Positions 1 through 7,650 of a DNA stretch of 14,128 nucleotides are shown here, one piece after another. Position numbers and translations under genes: made by a program. This stretch comes from JBOGED01 sp050743625 (GTDB lineage Bacteria > Actinomycetota > Nitriliruptoria > Euzebyales > Egibacteraceae). How positions within the stretch are numbered: the first letter of the stretch is position 1; each line of letters opens with the position of its first letter. The DNA is taken from assembly GCA_050743625.1 (NCBI GenBank), contig JBOGED010000008.1, forward strand, positions 1-14,128, given 5' to 3'. Under the pieces are notes generated by a model. That model was not told the origin of the DNA, did not search any database, and saw only the letters and a list, made by a program, of their open reading frames with translations.

Positions 1-85
1 GTGTCCCGAGATCCCTTGGTCTGCGGCTTTGCGCGTACGCGCGCAAAAGCAACGCTTGACTCAAGACCCTAAATTGGTGGCATTG

Positions 86-113
86 GAGTTAGTCCGGTAT
101 TCCGGACTAACTC
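86..113. promoter_or_regulatory. perfect inverted repeat, operator- or hairpin-like
   Basis: GAGTTAGTCCGG (86-97) is followed by the loop TATT and its exact reverse complement CCGGACTAACTC (102-113). A 12-bp perfect dyad of this size fits the operator of a dimeric regulator such as a TetR protein. As RNA it would form a strong stem-loop, but no T-run follows, so an intrinsic terminator is less likely. No regulated gene is obvious within the window. A second dyad, CTGCAC-A-GTGCAG (113-125), directly abuts it. Confidence 0.5.
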
Positions 114-189
114 TGCACAGTGCAGGATTACGCTGGCTGACGCCGCCGCTCTTAAGGCAAAATCCGGCAAACCGGGCGACGTGCAGCCG

Positions 190-209
190 ATTCTCATCTC
201 AGTGCAGGA
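190..209 (+). repeat. dispersed 20-nt repeat, copy 1
   Basis: ATTCTCATCTCAGTGCAGGA here is found as an exact reverse complement at 8802-8821. The core ATTCTCATC also occurs at 8857-8865 and 8974-8982. The 40 bases upstream (from CAAAA at 158 to CCGATTCTCATC) loosely resemble 8941-8982, which suggests a diverged longer repeat unit. Confidence 0.6.
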
Positions 210-280
210 CTAGTGTGAAAATGGGCAGTGGGCTTCCCCCAAGTTGATTACACCGACGAACTTACGACTCACAACACTAA

Positions 281-295
281 CGGGGCTTCGCCCCG
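281..295. other. short GC hairpin
   Basis: CGGGGC-TTC-GCCCCG forms a 6-bp perfect stem with a 3-nt loop. There is no downstream T-run and no adjacent gene end, so I do not call it a terminator. Confidence 0.35.
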
Positions 296-455
296 GCCCG
301 ACGAGTGGACCGCGAGTCATCGCCAGCCAGCTCGCAACTCGTGCAACACCTGTAACACGACTCACACACTTGACTCACGCGCAACGACTTTGCGGATCCA
401 AGTCCCCTAGGCCGGCGCGAATCCACTCAGGACGTTAACTGTCCTCATCTTGGCC

Positions 456-461
456 TAACGT
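456..461 (+). promoter_or_regulatory. -10 box of a leaderless promoter for the DinB gene
   Basis: TAACGT lies 6 nt before the ATG at 468. This is the spacing expected when transcription starts at the A of the start codon, and no Shine-Dalgarno sequence is present. A weak -35 candidate TTAACT lies at 435-440. It sits inside a near-palindrome AGGAC...GTCCT (429-445) that could be an operator. Confidence 0.4.
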
Positions 462-467
462 GTCGGT

Positions 468-1046
468 ATGGAGATCACTACCGCACCGCAGATCGACTGG
501 AACGCTCAGCTCGTCGAGCAGCTGGACTGGCACTGGCGCGGGCAGCTCCGCCCGCGCCTTGAGGGGCTGACCGACGAGGAGTACCGCTGGGAGCCCGTCG
601 CCGGCGCCTGGAATGTCCGCCCTCGTGGCACCAGCACCGCGCCGCTGGCCGCCGGTGGCGGGGACTTCACGATCGACTTCGCCATGCCCGAGCCCGACCC
701 GCCACCGGTCACCACGATCGCCTGGCGCATCGGCCACCTTGTCGTCGGCGTGCTCGGTACCCGGGTCGCGAGTCACTTCGGCGGTCCCCCGATCGACTAC
801 GTGACCCATGACTATCCGGGTGACGCGAATGGCGCGCTCGCGCAGCTCGACGAAGGGTACGCCGCGTGGACGGCGGGGGTACGGGGGCTGGGCCCCGACG
901 ACCTGAGCCGCCTATGCGGTCCGGCAGAAGGGGAGTGGGCCGAGTGGCCGATGGCCACGCTCGTTCTCCACATCAACCGCGAGATGCTGCACCACAGCGC
1001 CGAGGTCGCGCTGCTGCGCGACCTGTACCGGTGGCGTCACGTGTGA
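468..1046 (+). CDS. DinB-fold family protein
   Basis: A 192-residue protein of the DinB/YfiT-like four-helix-bundle superfamily. These are metal-binding proteins that include mycothiol- or bacillithiol-dependent transferases and many uncharacterised stress proteins. The N-terminal helix carries LDWHWRGQLRPRLEGL with a candidate metal ligand His22. A second candidate is in WRIGHL (His90), and the C-terminal helix INREMLHHSAEVALLRDLY supplies the third (His175 or His176). That three-histidine layout and the final H..E..LLRDLY pattern are typical. Length is normal for the family and the frame is intact. The start at 468 is supported by the TAACGT box 6 nt upstream. The gene stands alone, with PhoD following after 141 nt. 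The substrate cannot be inferred. Confidence 0.85.
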   Translation: MEITTAPQIDWNAQLVEQLDWHWRGQLRPRLEGLTDEEYRWEPVAGAWNVRPRGTSTAPLAAGGGDFTIDFAMPEPDPPPVTTIAWRIGHLVVGVLGTRVASHFGGPPIDYVTHDYPGDANGALAQLDEGYAAWTAGVRGLGPDDLSRLCGPAEGEWAEWPMATLVLHINREMLHHSAEVALLRDLYRWRHV

Positions 1047-1106
1047 GCCGATACCGCCGCTGATCGTGAGGATTGCCTGGTCACGGGACTGTTTTCGTGA
1101 AGGCTT

Positions 1107-1146
1107 CGCTCCCTGGACGGCTTGTTGTCACCCGTGCCAGGGAGCG
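1107..1146. other. strong stem-loop between DinB and phoD genes
   Basis: CGCTCCCTGG (1107-1116) pairs perfectly with CCAGGGAGCG (1137-1146). ACGG/CCGT extends the stem inward past a single bulged G. No T-run follows. It could terminate the DinB transcript or form structure in the phoD 5' leader, since it ends about 30 nt before the phoD Shine-Dalgarno. A smaller stem TCACG/CGTGA lies just upstream (1081-1100). Confidence 0.5.
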
Positions 1147-1187
1147 TGGGGGATGTCCAACCCCCCACCCATCCCCGGGAGGCTGCC

Positions 1188-2741
1188 GTGTCCCTCAGCC
1201 GCCGTACCTTCCTCCGGTCGACCGGCGCGATCGCCGCCGCCTTGGCCACCAGCGGCCTTCCGGCCGCCGCCGCCGCGCAGGGTGCGAGTCCCCTGTTCGC
1301 GCTCGGCGTCGCGTCGGGCGACCCGCTGCCGGATGGGGTCGTCCTGTGGACCCGCCTCGCGCCCGATCCCCTCGCCGAGGATGGCGGGATGCGGCCCAGG
1401 CCCATGCCCGTCGACTGGGAGGTGGCCGAGGACGAGACCTTCGGCCGCGTCGTGCAACGCGGCACCTTTGAGGCCACCCCCGACCTCGCCCACAGCGTGC
1501 ACGTCGACGTCCGGGGCCTCCGGCCCGCGAGCTGGTACTGGTACCGCTTTCGCAGCGCCTCCGAGATCAGCCCGGTCGGGCGCACCCGCACCGCGCCGGA
1601 GGCGGGCGCGAACCCCGAGCGCCTGCGGTTCGCGTTCGCCTCGTGCTCACAGTACGAGCACGGCTACTTCACGGCCTACCGCCGGCTCGCGGAGGAGGAC
1701 CTCGACCTCGCCGTGCATCTCGGCGACTACATCTACGAGTACGCGGCCCAGGAATACGTCGCGCCAGACGGCAATGTGCGCGACCACGTCGGGCCTGAGA
1801 TGGTGACCCTCGCGAACTACCGGCAGCGCCACGCCCAGTACAAGACCGACCCAGACCTGCAGGCGGCGCACGCCGCGCTGCCGTGGATCGTCACATGGGA
1901 CGACCATGAGACCGAGAACAACTACGCGGACGAGATCCCCGAGGATGGCCAGTCGCGCGAGGCGTTCCGGGCTCGCCGTGCCGCCGCCTACCAGGCCTAC
2001 TGGGAGCACCTCCCGTTGCGCGAGCCGCCGCGGGGCATCGACCTGCCGCTCTACCGCCGCCTGACGTTCGGTCGGCTCGCGGAGTTCAACGTGCTCGACA
2101 CCCGCCAGTACCGCACCGACCAGCCGTGCGGCGACGAGTTCCCCGGCCAGTGCGCCGAGCGGTCCGACCCGTCCGCCACGATCACCGGAGCCGAGCAGGA
2201 ACGCTGGCTGCTCGACGGCCTCGACCGGTCGGCCGCCCGCTGGAACGTGCTCGCCCAGCAGGTGTTCCTCGCCCAGATCGACCTCGTGGAGGGAGCGGGC
2301 CAGGGGTTTTACGTCGACGGGTGGGACGGCTATGTCGCCTCACGGGACCGCCTGATGGACTTCATCGCGCGGCGCCAGCCGATCGATCCGATCAACCTGG
2401 TCGTGCTGACCGGAGATTGGCACGCCAACTGGCTCGCGGACCTCAAGGCCGACTTCGACGACCCTGCCTCGGCGACCTTGGGCACCGAGCTCGTCGGCAC
2501 GTCGATCACCTCCGGCGGGGACGGCGTGGACCGCGACCGCGAGGGCGAGACCGTGCTCGCCGAGAACCCCCACATCCGCTTCCACAACAACCAGCGCGGC
2601 TATGTCCGCTGCGAGCTCACGCCCGACCGCTGGCGGGCCGACTACCGGGTCCTGGAGTACGTGCGGCGCGAGGGCTCGCCGGTCGCCACTCGCGCCTCGT
2701 TCGTCATCGAGAACGGGATCGCGGGGGCTCAGCAAGCCTGA
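1188..2741 (+). CDS. phoD: PhoD-type alkaline phosphatase / phosphodiesterase, Tat-exported
   Basis: A 517-residue secreted metallo-phosphoesterase of the PhoD family, which releases phosphate from phosphomono- and diesters outside the cell using iron and calcium. The start is GTG at 1188 with GGGAGG at 1177-1182, 5 nt away. An in-frame start at 1122 would add 22 residues ahead of the signal peptide and lacks a good ribosome site. The N-terminus SRRTFLR with a following Ala-rich stretch (about residues 4-31) is a textbook twin-arginine signal. An N-terminal PhoD_N domain (GVASGDPLPDGVVLWTRL, about 40-57) is followed by the catalytic domain: FASCSQYE (Cys153), HLGDYIYEY (Asp180), TWDDHETENNY (Asp238-His240), NVLDTRQYR and LTGDWHANW near the C-terminus. 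All expected metal-ligand motifs are present and the length is usual. It probably serves phosphate scavenging. I could not establish a Pho box with confidence. Confidence 0.95.
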   Translation: MSLSRRTFLRSTGAIAAALATSGLPAAAAAQGASPLFALGVASGDPLPDGVVLWTRLAPDPLAEDGGMRPRPMPVDWEVAEDETFGRVVQRGTFEATPDLAHSVHVDVRGLRPASWYWYRFRSASEISPVGRTRTAPEAGANPERLRFAFASCSQYEHGYFTAYRRLAEEDLDLAVHLGDYIYEYAAQEYVAPDGNVRDHVGPEMVTLANYRQRHAQYKTDPDLQAAHAALPWIVTWDDHETENNYADEIPEDGQSREAFRARRAAAYQAYWEHLPLREPPRGIDLPLYRRLTFGRLAEFNVLDTRQYRTDQPCGDEFPGQCAERSDPSATITGAEQERWLLDGLDRSAARWNVLAQQVFLAQIDLVEGAGQGFYVDGWDGYVASRDRLMDFIARRQPIDPINLVVLTGDWHANWLADLKADFDDPASATLGTELVGTSITSGGDGVDRDREGETVLAENPHIRFHNNQRGYVRCELTPDRWRADYRVLEYVRREGSPVATRASFVIENGIAGAQQA

Positions 2742-2750
2742 CCGCCCGAG

Positions 2751-2756
2751 TAGTAT
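2751..2756 (+). promoter_or_regulatory. -10 box of a leaderless promoter for the LLM oxidoreductase gene
   Basis: TAGTAT lies 8 nt before the ATG at 2765, and no Shine-Dalgarno separates them. The 23-nt gap after phoD would therefore hold an independent promoter rather than only an operon junction. No clear -35 is visible. Confidence 0.4.
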
Positions 2757-2764
2757 CGGCGGCG

Positions 2765-3652
2765 ATGAGGTTTGGGGTGAGCGCGTGGCTCGCGAAAAGT
2801 GGGGCGGCCTGGCGGGACAACGCCCGACGCTTCGAGGCGCTGGGCTTCGACGTCATGCATGTGGCCGACCACGTCGGGATGTTCGATCCCTTCGCCGCGA
2901 TCGTGGGAGCCGCGGCGGTTACCGAGCGGTTGCGGTTCAGCACGTTCGTCTTGAACATCGAGTTCTGGAACCCGCTCCTCCTCGCCCGGGTCGCTGCCAC
3001 CACCGATCTTCTCACGGACGGCCGGCTAGAGCTGGGCCTCGGCGCGGGGCATGCCCAGGTGGAGTTCGAGCAGGCGGGGCTGCGCTACCCGCGAGCGGGC
3101 GAGCGCGTCGATCGGCTGGCCGCCAGCGTGCCCGTCGTCCGCGCGCTTCTCGCGGGCGAGGCGGTCGACCACGAGGGCCTCGATCTGCACGGCGCCGCGG
3201 TCGGGTTCTCCGCCCACCAGCAGCCGGTGCCGCTCCTGATCGGCGGGAACGGCGATCGCGTCCTGACCTTGGCGGCCCGCCACGCCGACACAGTCGGGTT
3301 CGCCGGGTTCACCTCGGGCACCGGGAAGGTTCACACCAACCTGTCGCACTGGTCGTGGGAGGGGCTGGAGAACCGCATCCAGCTCGTCCGGGCCGCCGCG
3401 GGCGACCGTTTCGGCCAGTTGGAGCTCAACGTCCTCGTCCAGCGTGCCGAGCTGACCGGCGATCCGGAGCGCAGCCTCACCGAGTGGGCCCCGGGGCTCG
3501 ACCGGCCCGCGGGGGTCCTGCTCGACAGCCCGTTCTTGATGCTCGGTACCGAATCTGAGCTGCGGGCGCAGCTGCGGCGCCTGGCCGGCCTCGGTGTCAC
3601 GTTCGTGAGCGTGTTCGAGCAGTCCGCCGAGGCCCTCGCAGCCCTGCGGTAG
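2765..3652 (+). CDS. LLM-class F420-dependent oxidoreductase (MSMEG_2516-like)
   Basis: A 295-residue luciferase-like (TIM-barrel) oxidoreductase. Such proteins in actinobacteria use the deazaflavin F420 to transfer hydride to or from small molecules. Family features include MRFGVSAW at the N-terminus, the helix RRFEALGFDVMHVADHVG, the strand RLRFSTFVLNIEFWNPLLLAR, the GRLELGLGAGHAQVEF segment and the PLLIGGNGDRVLTLAARHADTVGFAGFT cofactor-site region. The overall pattern resembles the subgroup typified by the mycobacterial protein MSMEG_2516; that subgroup call is from memory of its motifs. The frame is open far upstream, into phoD (from 2126), but that part is an out-of-frame reading of phoD. 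ATG 2765 matches the family N-terminus and the TAGTAT box. The gene ends 1 nt before the stop of the convergent acyl-CoA dehydrogenase. The substrate is unknown. Confidence 0.92.
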   Translation: MRFGVSAWLAKSGAAWRDNARRFEALGFDVMHVADHVGMFDPFAAIVGAAAVTERLRFSTFVLNIEFWNPLLLARVAATTDLLTDGRLELGLGAGHAQVEFEQAGLRYPRAGERVDRLAASVPVVRALLAGEAVDHEGLDLHGAAVGFSAHQQPVPLLIGGNGDRVLTLAARHADTVGFAGFTSGTGKVHTNLSHWSWEGLENRIQLVRAAAGDRFGQLELNVLVQRAELTGDPERSLTEWAPGLDRPAGVLLDSPFLMLGTESELRAQLRRLAGLGVTFVSVFEQSAEALAALR

Positions 3653-3653
3653 C

Positions 3654-4823
3654 TCACGGCAGGGCGTCGCGCCGGACGAGCTCTCGCGCGATGACGTTGC
3701 GTTGGATCTCGTTGGTGCCTTCGCCGACGATCATGAGCGGCGCGTCGCGGTAGAACCGCTCGATGTCCAGGTCGGTCGAGTACCCCATGCCGCCATGGAC
3801 GCGGATGGAGCCGAGCGTGACCTCCGCGCAGACCTCTGAGGCGTAGAGCTTCGCCATGCCAGCCTCGACATTGGCGTGGCCGGTCTGGTCGAACCGGTCC
3901 GCGGCAAGGATCAGCAGCGCGCGGGCGGCGGTGATCTTGGTGGCCATATCGGCCAGGTGGTTCCCGACCGCTTGGTGCTGGTAGATGGGGACGCCAAAGG
4001 CGCGGCGCTCCTGCGCGTAGCCAAGGGCCGCGGTGAACGCGGCGCGGGCCACGCCGGTCGCTCGTGCGGCTACTTGGATGCGCCCGACCTCCAGGCCGCT
4101 CATCATCTGCGCGAACCCGCGGCCTTCTTCGTGGCCGAGCAGCGCCGAGCGTGGGACGCGGCAGTCCGTGAAGACGACCTCGCAGCTCTCGACACCGCGA
4201 TAGCCGAGCTTGCCCAGCGAGTCGCCGACCGCGAAGCCCGCCCCCTTCTCGACGAGCAGGATACTGATACCCCGGTGCGCGGGGTCCGCGGTCGGGTCGG
4301 TCTTACACATCACGGCGTGCAGCCCCGCCCGCTGTGCGTTGGTGATCCACGTCTTCGAGCCGTTTACGACGTAGCCGCCGTCCTCACGCCGGGCCACCGT
4401 GCGCATTGCTTGCAGGTCGGACCCGCCGTCGGGCTCGGTGAGCGCCATCGTCGCGCGCGGCTGGCCGGTGGCGAGGCGGGGCAGGTGGGCGGCCCGCTGA
4501 TCCTCCCGGCCGAACCGGCGGATCAGGTGCACGACGACCGAATGCCCACCCATGGCGCCGGCAAGGCTCATCCAGCCACGCGCCAGCTCCTCGGTGACCA
4601 GGGCGAAACAGCGAGTCGACACATCCACCCCGCCGTACTCCTCAGGGACGAGCAGGCCGTAGATGCCCATCTCCTTCATCTGCTCGATCAGCCGCTCCGG
4701 GTAGGCGTCCGCCCGCTCCAGGTCATGCGCGGTCGGAACCACCTCCCGGTCCACCCACTCCCCAACCGCCTCGACGATCCCCCGCTCCTCCTCCGCCATC
4801 CCGTCGAGAAACGCCTCACTCAT
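3654..4823 (-). CDS. acyl-CoA dehydrogenase
   Basis: An FAD-dependent acyl-CoA dehydrogenase of 389 residues from ATG 4823. It introduces the alpha-beta double bond in acyl-CoA thioesters and passes electrons to electron-transfer flavoprotein. The N-terminal helical domain contains GIYGLLVPEEYGG. The middle beta domain has the signature MALTEPDGGSD and WITNA. The C-terminal helical domain has QERRAFGVPIYQHQAVGNHLADM and the catalytic-base motif GEGTNEIQR (Glu368 from this start), preceded by RVHGGMGYS. Everything needed for activity is present. A GTG four codons upstream (4835) is in frame, but GGGAGG overlaps it and sits about 10 nt before the ATG, so ATG 4823 is preferred. It is transcribed divergently from the serine hydrolase. 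Chain-length specificity cannot be assigned; branched-chain or unusual acyl substrates are possible. Confidence 0.94.
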   Translation of the reverse strand: MSEAFLDGMAEEERGIVEAVGEWVDREVVPTAHDLERADAYPERLIEQMKEMGIYGLLVPEEYGGVDVSTRCFALVTEELARGWMSLAGAMGGHSVVVHLIRRFGREDQRAAHLPRLATGQPRATMALTEPDGGSDLQAMRTVARREDGGYVVNGSKTWITNAQRAGLHAVMCKTDPTADPAHRGISILLVEKGAGFAVGDSLGKLGYRGVESCEVVFTDCRVPRSALLGHEEGRGFAQMMSGLEVGRIQVAARATGVARAAFTAALGYAQERRAFGVPIYQHQAVGNHLADMATKITAARALLILAADRFDQTGHANVEAGMAKLYASEVCAEVTLGSIRVHGGMGYSTDLDIERFYRDAPLMIVGEGTNEIQRNVIARELVRRDALP

Positions 4824-4921
4824 CTCGCCGTCCACCTCCCACAGTTTCGCGAGCGATCAGTTCTCGCCACCCGTGAGGTCTATTCATGGCAACAGGGCGA
4901 CACGAACGCTAAGGAGGGATG

Positions 4922-6031
4922 ATGAGCGACGTACAGAAGCGGGTCCAGGAGGTCATCGGCCAACTCGTCGAGTCCGGGGCCGAACGAGGTGTCCAGGTTG
5001 CCGTGTACCGGTACGGCGAGCTGCTGGTGGATGCCGTCGGCGGTATCGCAGACCCGGAGACGGGGCGACCGGTGACATCGGATACACCCTTTTACAACTT
5101 CTCGATCGGTAAGGGAGTCACCGCGACGGTGGTGCACGTGCTCGCCGAGCGCGGTGACCTGACGTACGACACCGCGATCGCCGACGTCTGGCCAGAGTTC
5201 GCCGCCCACGGCAAGGAAACCGCGACCGTCCGCCACGCCCTCAACCACTCGCTCGGTATCCCAGGGATGCCGCTGGACACCACCCCCGAGGACGTCTGCG
5301 ACTGGGACAAGATGTGCGCTGCCGTGGCCGACGCGGAGCTGTGGTGGGAGCCGGGCACGAAGGTCGGCTACCACGCCTACACCTTCGGGTTCGTCGTCGG
5401 CGAGATTGTCCGGCGGGTCACCGGCAAGCCAATCGCGCAGGTCTTGCGTGAGGATGTCGCCGGACCGCTGGGTGTGCCCGACGAGATCTACTTCGGCATG
5501 CCCGTCTCCGAGCACGGCCGCGTTGCCCGGCTGGAAGACGCCGAGGGTAGCGAGGAGATGCTGGCCGCGATGCCTGAGGACCTTCCGATGTTCAAGGCGT
5601 TTCCGATCGAGCTGATGCCGACCGCAGCGCTCGGGAACCGCGCCGACTTTCTGAGCGCCGACATCCCGGCCGGCGGCAAGGTGTCCGCTCGCGCCGTGGC
5701 CCGGATGTACGCGGCCCTGCTGGGAGAGGTGGACGGGGTCCGGCTGATCTCACCGGAGCGCCTGCGCGAGGTCTCGGCCGTGTCGATGGCCGGCGTCGAC
5801 GAGGTCTTCGGGATGCCCTCCACTTGGGGGCTGGGCTATGCCATCTGGTGCCCCTGGGGCGACACCCAAGACGCGCCCACGGCGTTCGGCATGGCAGGCG
5901 CCGGTGGTAGCTGGGCGGGTGCCGACCCGGCGACCGGGATCGCGTTGGCGGTCACCAAGAACCGGCTGACCGAAGATTTCGACATCCCCCGCGAGATCGC
6001 CTCGATCGTCACCGAGGCGGTTGGCCGCTGA
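4922..6031 (+). CDS. serine hydrolase, class C beta-lactamase / esterase family
   Basis: A 369-residue protein of the beta-lactamase/D-alanyl-D-alanine carboxypeptidase superfamily, probably an EstB-like esterase or amidase. The SxxK nucleophile motif is FSIGKG (Ser61, Lys64). The second motif is YHAY (Tyr150), in the usual position after EPGTKVGYHAYTFGFVVGEIV. The third motif region reads GAGGSWAGADPATGIALAV, with Gly-Gly-Ser in place of the lactamase KTG or esterase HxG. No signal peptide is visible, so it is probably cytoplasmic, which argues against a cell-wall enzyme. AAGGAGG at 4911-4917 is 4 nt before ATG 4922; the ATG at 4919 is too close to it. Its divergent neighbour is the acyl-CoA dehydrogenase. 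The 3' end directly adjoins a truncated pseudogene on the opposite strand. Confidence 0.9.
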   Translation: MSDVQKRVQEVIGQLVESGAERGVQVAVYRYGELLVDAVGGIADPETGRPVTSDTPFYNFSIGKGVTATVVHVLAERGDLTYDTAIADVWPEFAAHGKETATVRHALNHSLGIPGMPLDTTPEDVCDWDKMCAAVADAELWWEPGTKVGYHAYTFGFVVGEIVRRVTGKPIAQVLREDVAGPLGVPDEIYFGMPVSEHGRVARLEDAEGSEEMLAAMPEDLPMFKAFPIELMPTAALGNRADFLSADIPAGGKVSARAVARMYAALLGEVDGVRLISPERLREVSAVSMAGVDEVFGMPSTWGLGYAIWCPWGDTQDAPTAFGMAGAGGSWAGADPATGIALAVTKNRLTEDFDIPREIASIVTEAVGR

Positions 6032-6517
6032 CCGCTCGCCGACGCGGTCGAGCCGCAGGTGGGTGAGGTCGACGAGGCCGTCGAGGAGGTGCTCGCCGCT
6101 GCCCGCGATGACCGGGAGGATCCAGAAGTGGAACTCGTCGACCAGGTCGTTTCGCGATCAGCGTCTGATCGAGCGTGCCGGTGCCGAACTTGAGGATGTT
6201 CTCGCCTGGCTGCTGCTTGAGCTCTGCCACGGCGTCGGCGGCGTCGTTCTTGATGACCGTCGCGTTCCAGGTCGCGTCCTGCAGCGTGGTCGACGCGGCA
6301 TACTTCGGCAGCCCGTTGATCCGGTCGACGTAGGGGTCGCCGGCCGAGGCGGCCAGGCGCGCGCGGTCACGCGGCCAAGCAGCCGCGCGTCCGCCGAGAA
6401 CAGCAGGTCGCGGGCGTAGGCGGTGTATTCGTCGTCCCAGTACCGAGCGCCCCAGTGGTGCGGGTTGCTGATGACGCCGTCAAGCGTCACGAACGTCGAC
6501 TCGACCAGCTTCCTCAT
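6032..6517 (-). pseudogene. dihydrofolate-reductase-family (RibD C-terminal-like) pseudogene
   Basis: The start is sound: GGGAGGA stands upstream of ATG 6517. It begins MRKLVESTFVTLDGVISNP and continues through YARDLLFSADARLLGRVT, the hallmarks of actinobacterial dihydrofolate-reductase-family proteins. The frame is lost at about 6345-6370, and homology resumes in another frame as GDPYVDRINGLPKYAASTTL and FGTGTLDQTLIA. It is lost again at 6150-6152, where one extra base in an AAA run (TTT on the plus strand) disrupts LIANDLVDEFHFWILPV. Removing that base restores the family reading IAGSGEHLLDG. The last dozen or so residues of the family are absent, because homology runs out at the serine hydrolase stop codon. 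So there are two frameshifts and a 3' truncation. It is not expected to make a working enzyme unless the frameshifts are sequencing errors. Confidence 0.85.
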
Positions 6518-6531
6518 GGGTGTTCCTCCCG

Positions 6532-7650
6532 CAGCCTGTGCTCTGCGCCGGCGAGCCGGGGATCGGCAAGACCCGCCTGGCCCGCCGTACTGGCTCTGGC
6601 GCCAAGTGGCGCGGAAGGCGGCTGATGCCGCCGGACGGCTGGGGGACGGCGACCTGGCGCCGCTGGTCATGGGGTCCCCAGCAGGAGCGGGTCTCGATGC
6701 GGTCGACGCATCGGGGCCCCTGCTTGGCGCAGAGGCCGGCGGAGGCGAGGACCGCGTCCCGGCTGTTCGAGGCGACGGCCAGGTTCTCCGCCAGGCCGCG
6801 GCCGGCGAGGGACTGGTGGTCGTGCTCGACGATCTGCACTGGGCCGGCCGGCCGTCGGTGCTGCTGCTCCGCCACCTGGTCCGCCAGTGGGAGGCGGGCG
6901 GCGCAAGAGTGCTCGTGCTCGCCACCTATCGCGACACCGACGCCGTGCCCGGCAACGCGCTTGGCGACCTCCTGCCAGACCTGGTCGCCGAGCCGGCCAC
7001 CGAGCGGCTGAGGCTCCGCGGGCTGGTGGTTGACGCGGTGGGCGCCTATCTCGGCCTCGTGAGCGGCGGGGAGGACCCCGATCTGCTGCCGCCTCGACCA
7101 GTTGCCGTCGGGATGCCGGGAGCTGCTGGGGGCGGCCTCGATCGTGGGACGGGAGTTCCAGGTGGGGGTCGTGTCCACGATGGTGGGCGCGTCGGCGCTG
7201 GCCGCGCTCGACCTGCTCGACCTGCTCGACCGCGGCAGGCCTGGTTGAGCCGGTCGAGCCCCCTCGGGCCGCTACCGGTTCGTCCATGATCTCGTGTGTG
7301 GGCCCGTCGAGCCGAACCTATCGGCGCTCGCTCGCCACTGGTCGGTCGCGGCGGCGGCGGGTGGCGAGGGCCAGACCGCGGCGCCTCGCCTGGGAGGAGG
7401 GGGTGCGCCTCTACCGCCTTGGCCTGGCTCGGGCGCTGCACCGGTCGGGCGAGCTTGGTTCCTGCCTGGAGGCGTGCCAGGAGGCCGCCGCGGCGGCCCG
7501 CCGTCTCGACCGGGCCGGGCTAGTCGGCGAGCCGCGGTCGTGCTCGAGGCAGTGGGCGAGCCGAGGGTCAACGTCGCCGTGCGTGACCTGTGCCAGGAGG
7601 CGCTGGCCGGCCTCAGCGACGAGGCGCCGGCGCTGCCCCGCCGGCCTTAG
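6532..7650 (+). pseudogene. large ATP-binding (AAA/LuxR-type) regulator, multiply broken
   Basis: Pieces of one large signal-transduction ATPase lie in correct order but in shifting frames. In order they are Walker A LCAGEPGIGKTRLARR (about 6535-6585), GPPYWLWRQV, SRLFEATARF (about 6765), Walker B GLVVVLDDLHWAGRPSVLLLRHL, and sensor strand VLVLATYRDTD (about 6810-6945). Next come RLDQLPSGCRELLGAASIVGREF (about 7090-7160), RYRFVHDLVC (7270-7299), LARHWSVAAAAGG (about 7330), EEGVRLYRLGLARALHRSGEL and DLCQEALAGLSDEAPAL (up to 7640). At least five frame switches and several deletions are needed to join them; the segment before RLDQLP and the one after VHDLV are each clearly missing residues. The N-terminus and any C-terminal LuxR helix-turn-helix are gone. 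It was probably an AAA_16/LuxR-type transcriptional regulator, and it is now a remnant. Confidence 0.85.

Larger units (their letters stand above)
1..467. other. gene-free upstream region
   Basis: No convincing gene is visible here; the short open frames have no recognisable protein features. The stretch contains a perfect 12-bp inverted repeat (86-113), a second palindrome (113-125), a GC hairpin (281-295), one copy of a 20-nt dispersed repeat (190-209), an 11-bp palindrome CTTGACTCAAG (55-65), and a recurring TGACTC/GAGTCA word at 57-62, 314-319 and 371-376. It is less GC-rich than the genes that follow. It may hold regulatory sequence for a gene left of the window or be decayed intergenic DNA. 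Confidence 0.6.

Noticed and set aside
1075..1120. Pho-box-like direct repeats upstream of phoD
   Set aside because: The 11-nt units were too degenerate to separate from background by eye.
2126..2764. Long open extension of the oxidoreductase frame back into phoD
   Set aside because: It is an Arg/Pro-rich out-of-frame reading of phoD; family homology begins at the ATG at 2765.
2602..3558. 318-codon plus-strand frame overlapping phoD and the oxidoreductase
   Set aside because: Arg-rich shadow composition typical of high-GC DNA; both real genes explain the region.
3876..4922. 348-codon plus-strand frame opposite the acyl-CoA dehydrogenase
   Set aside because: Antisense shadow; the dehydrogenase on the minus strand has complete catalytic motifs.
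6532..7650. Programmed frameshifting as an explanation for the broken ATPase regulator
   Set aside because: There are too many frame switches, and whole segments are missing; decay explains it better.
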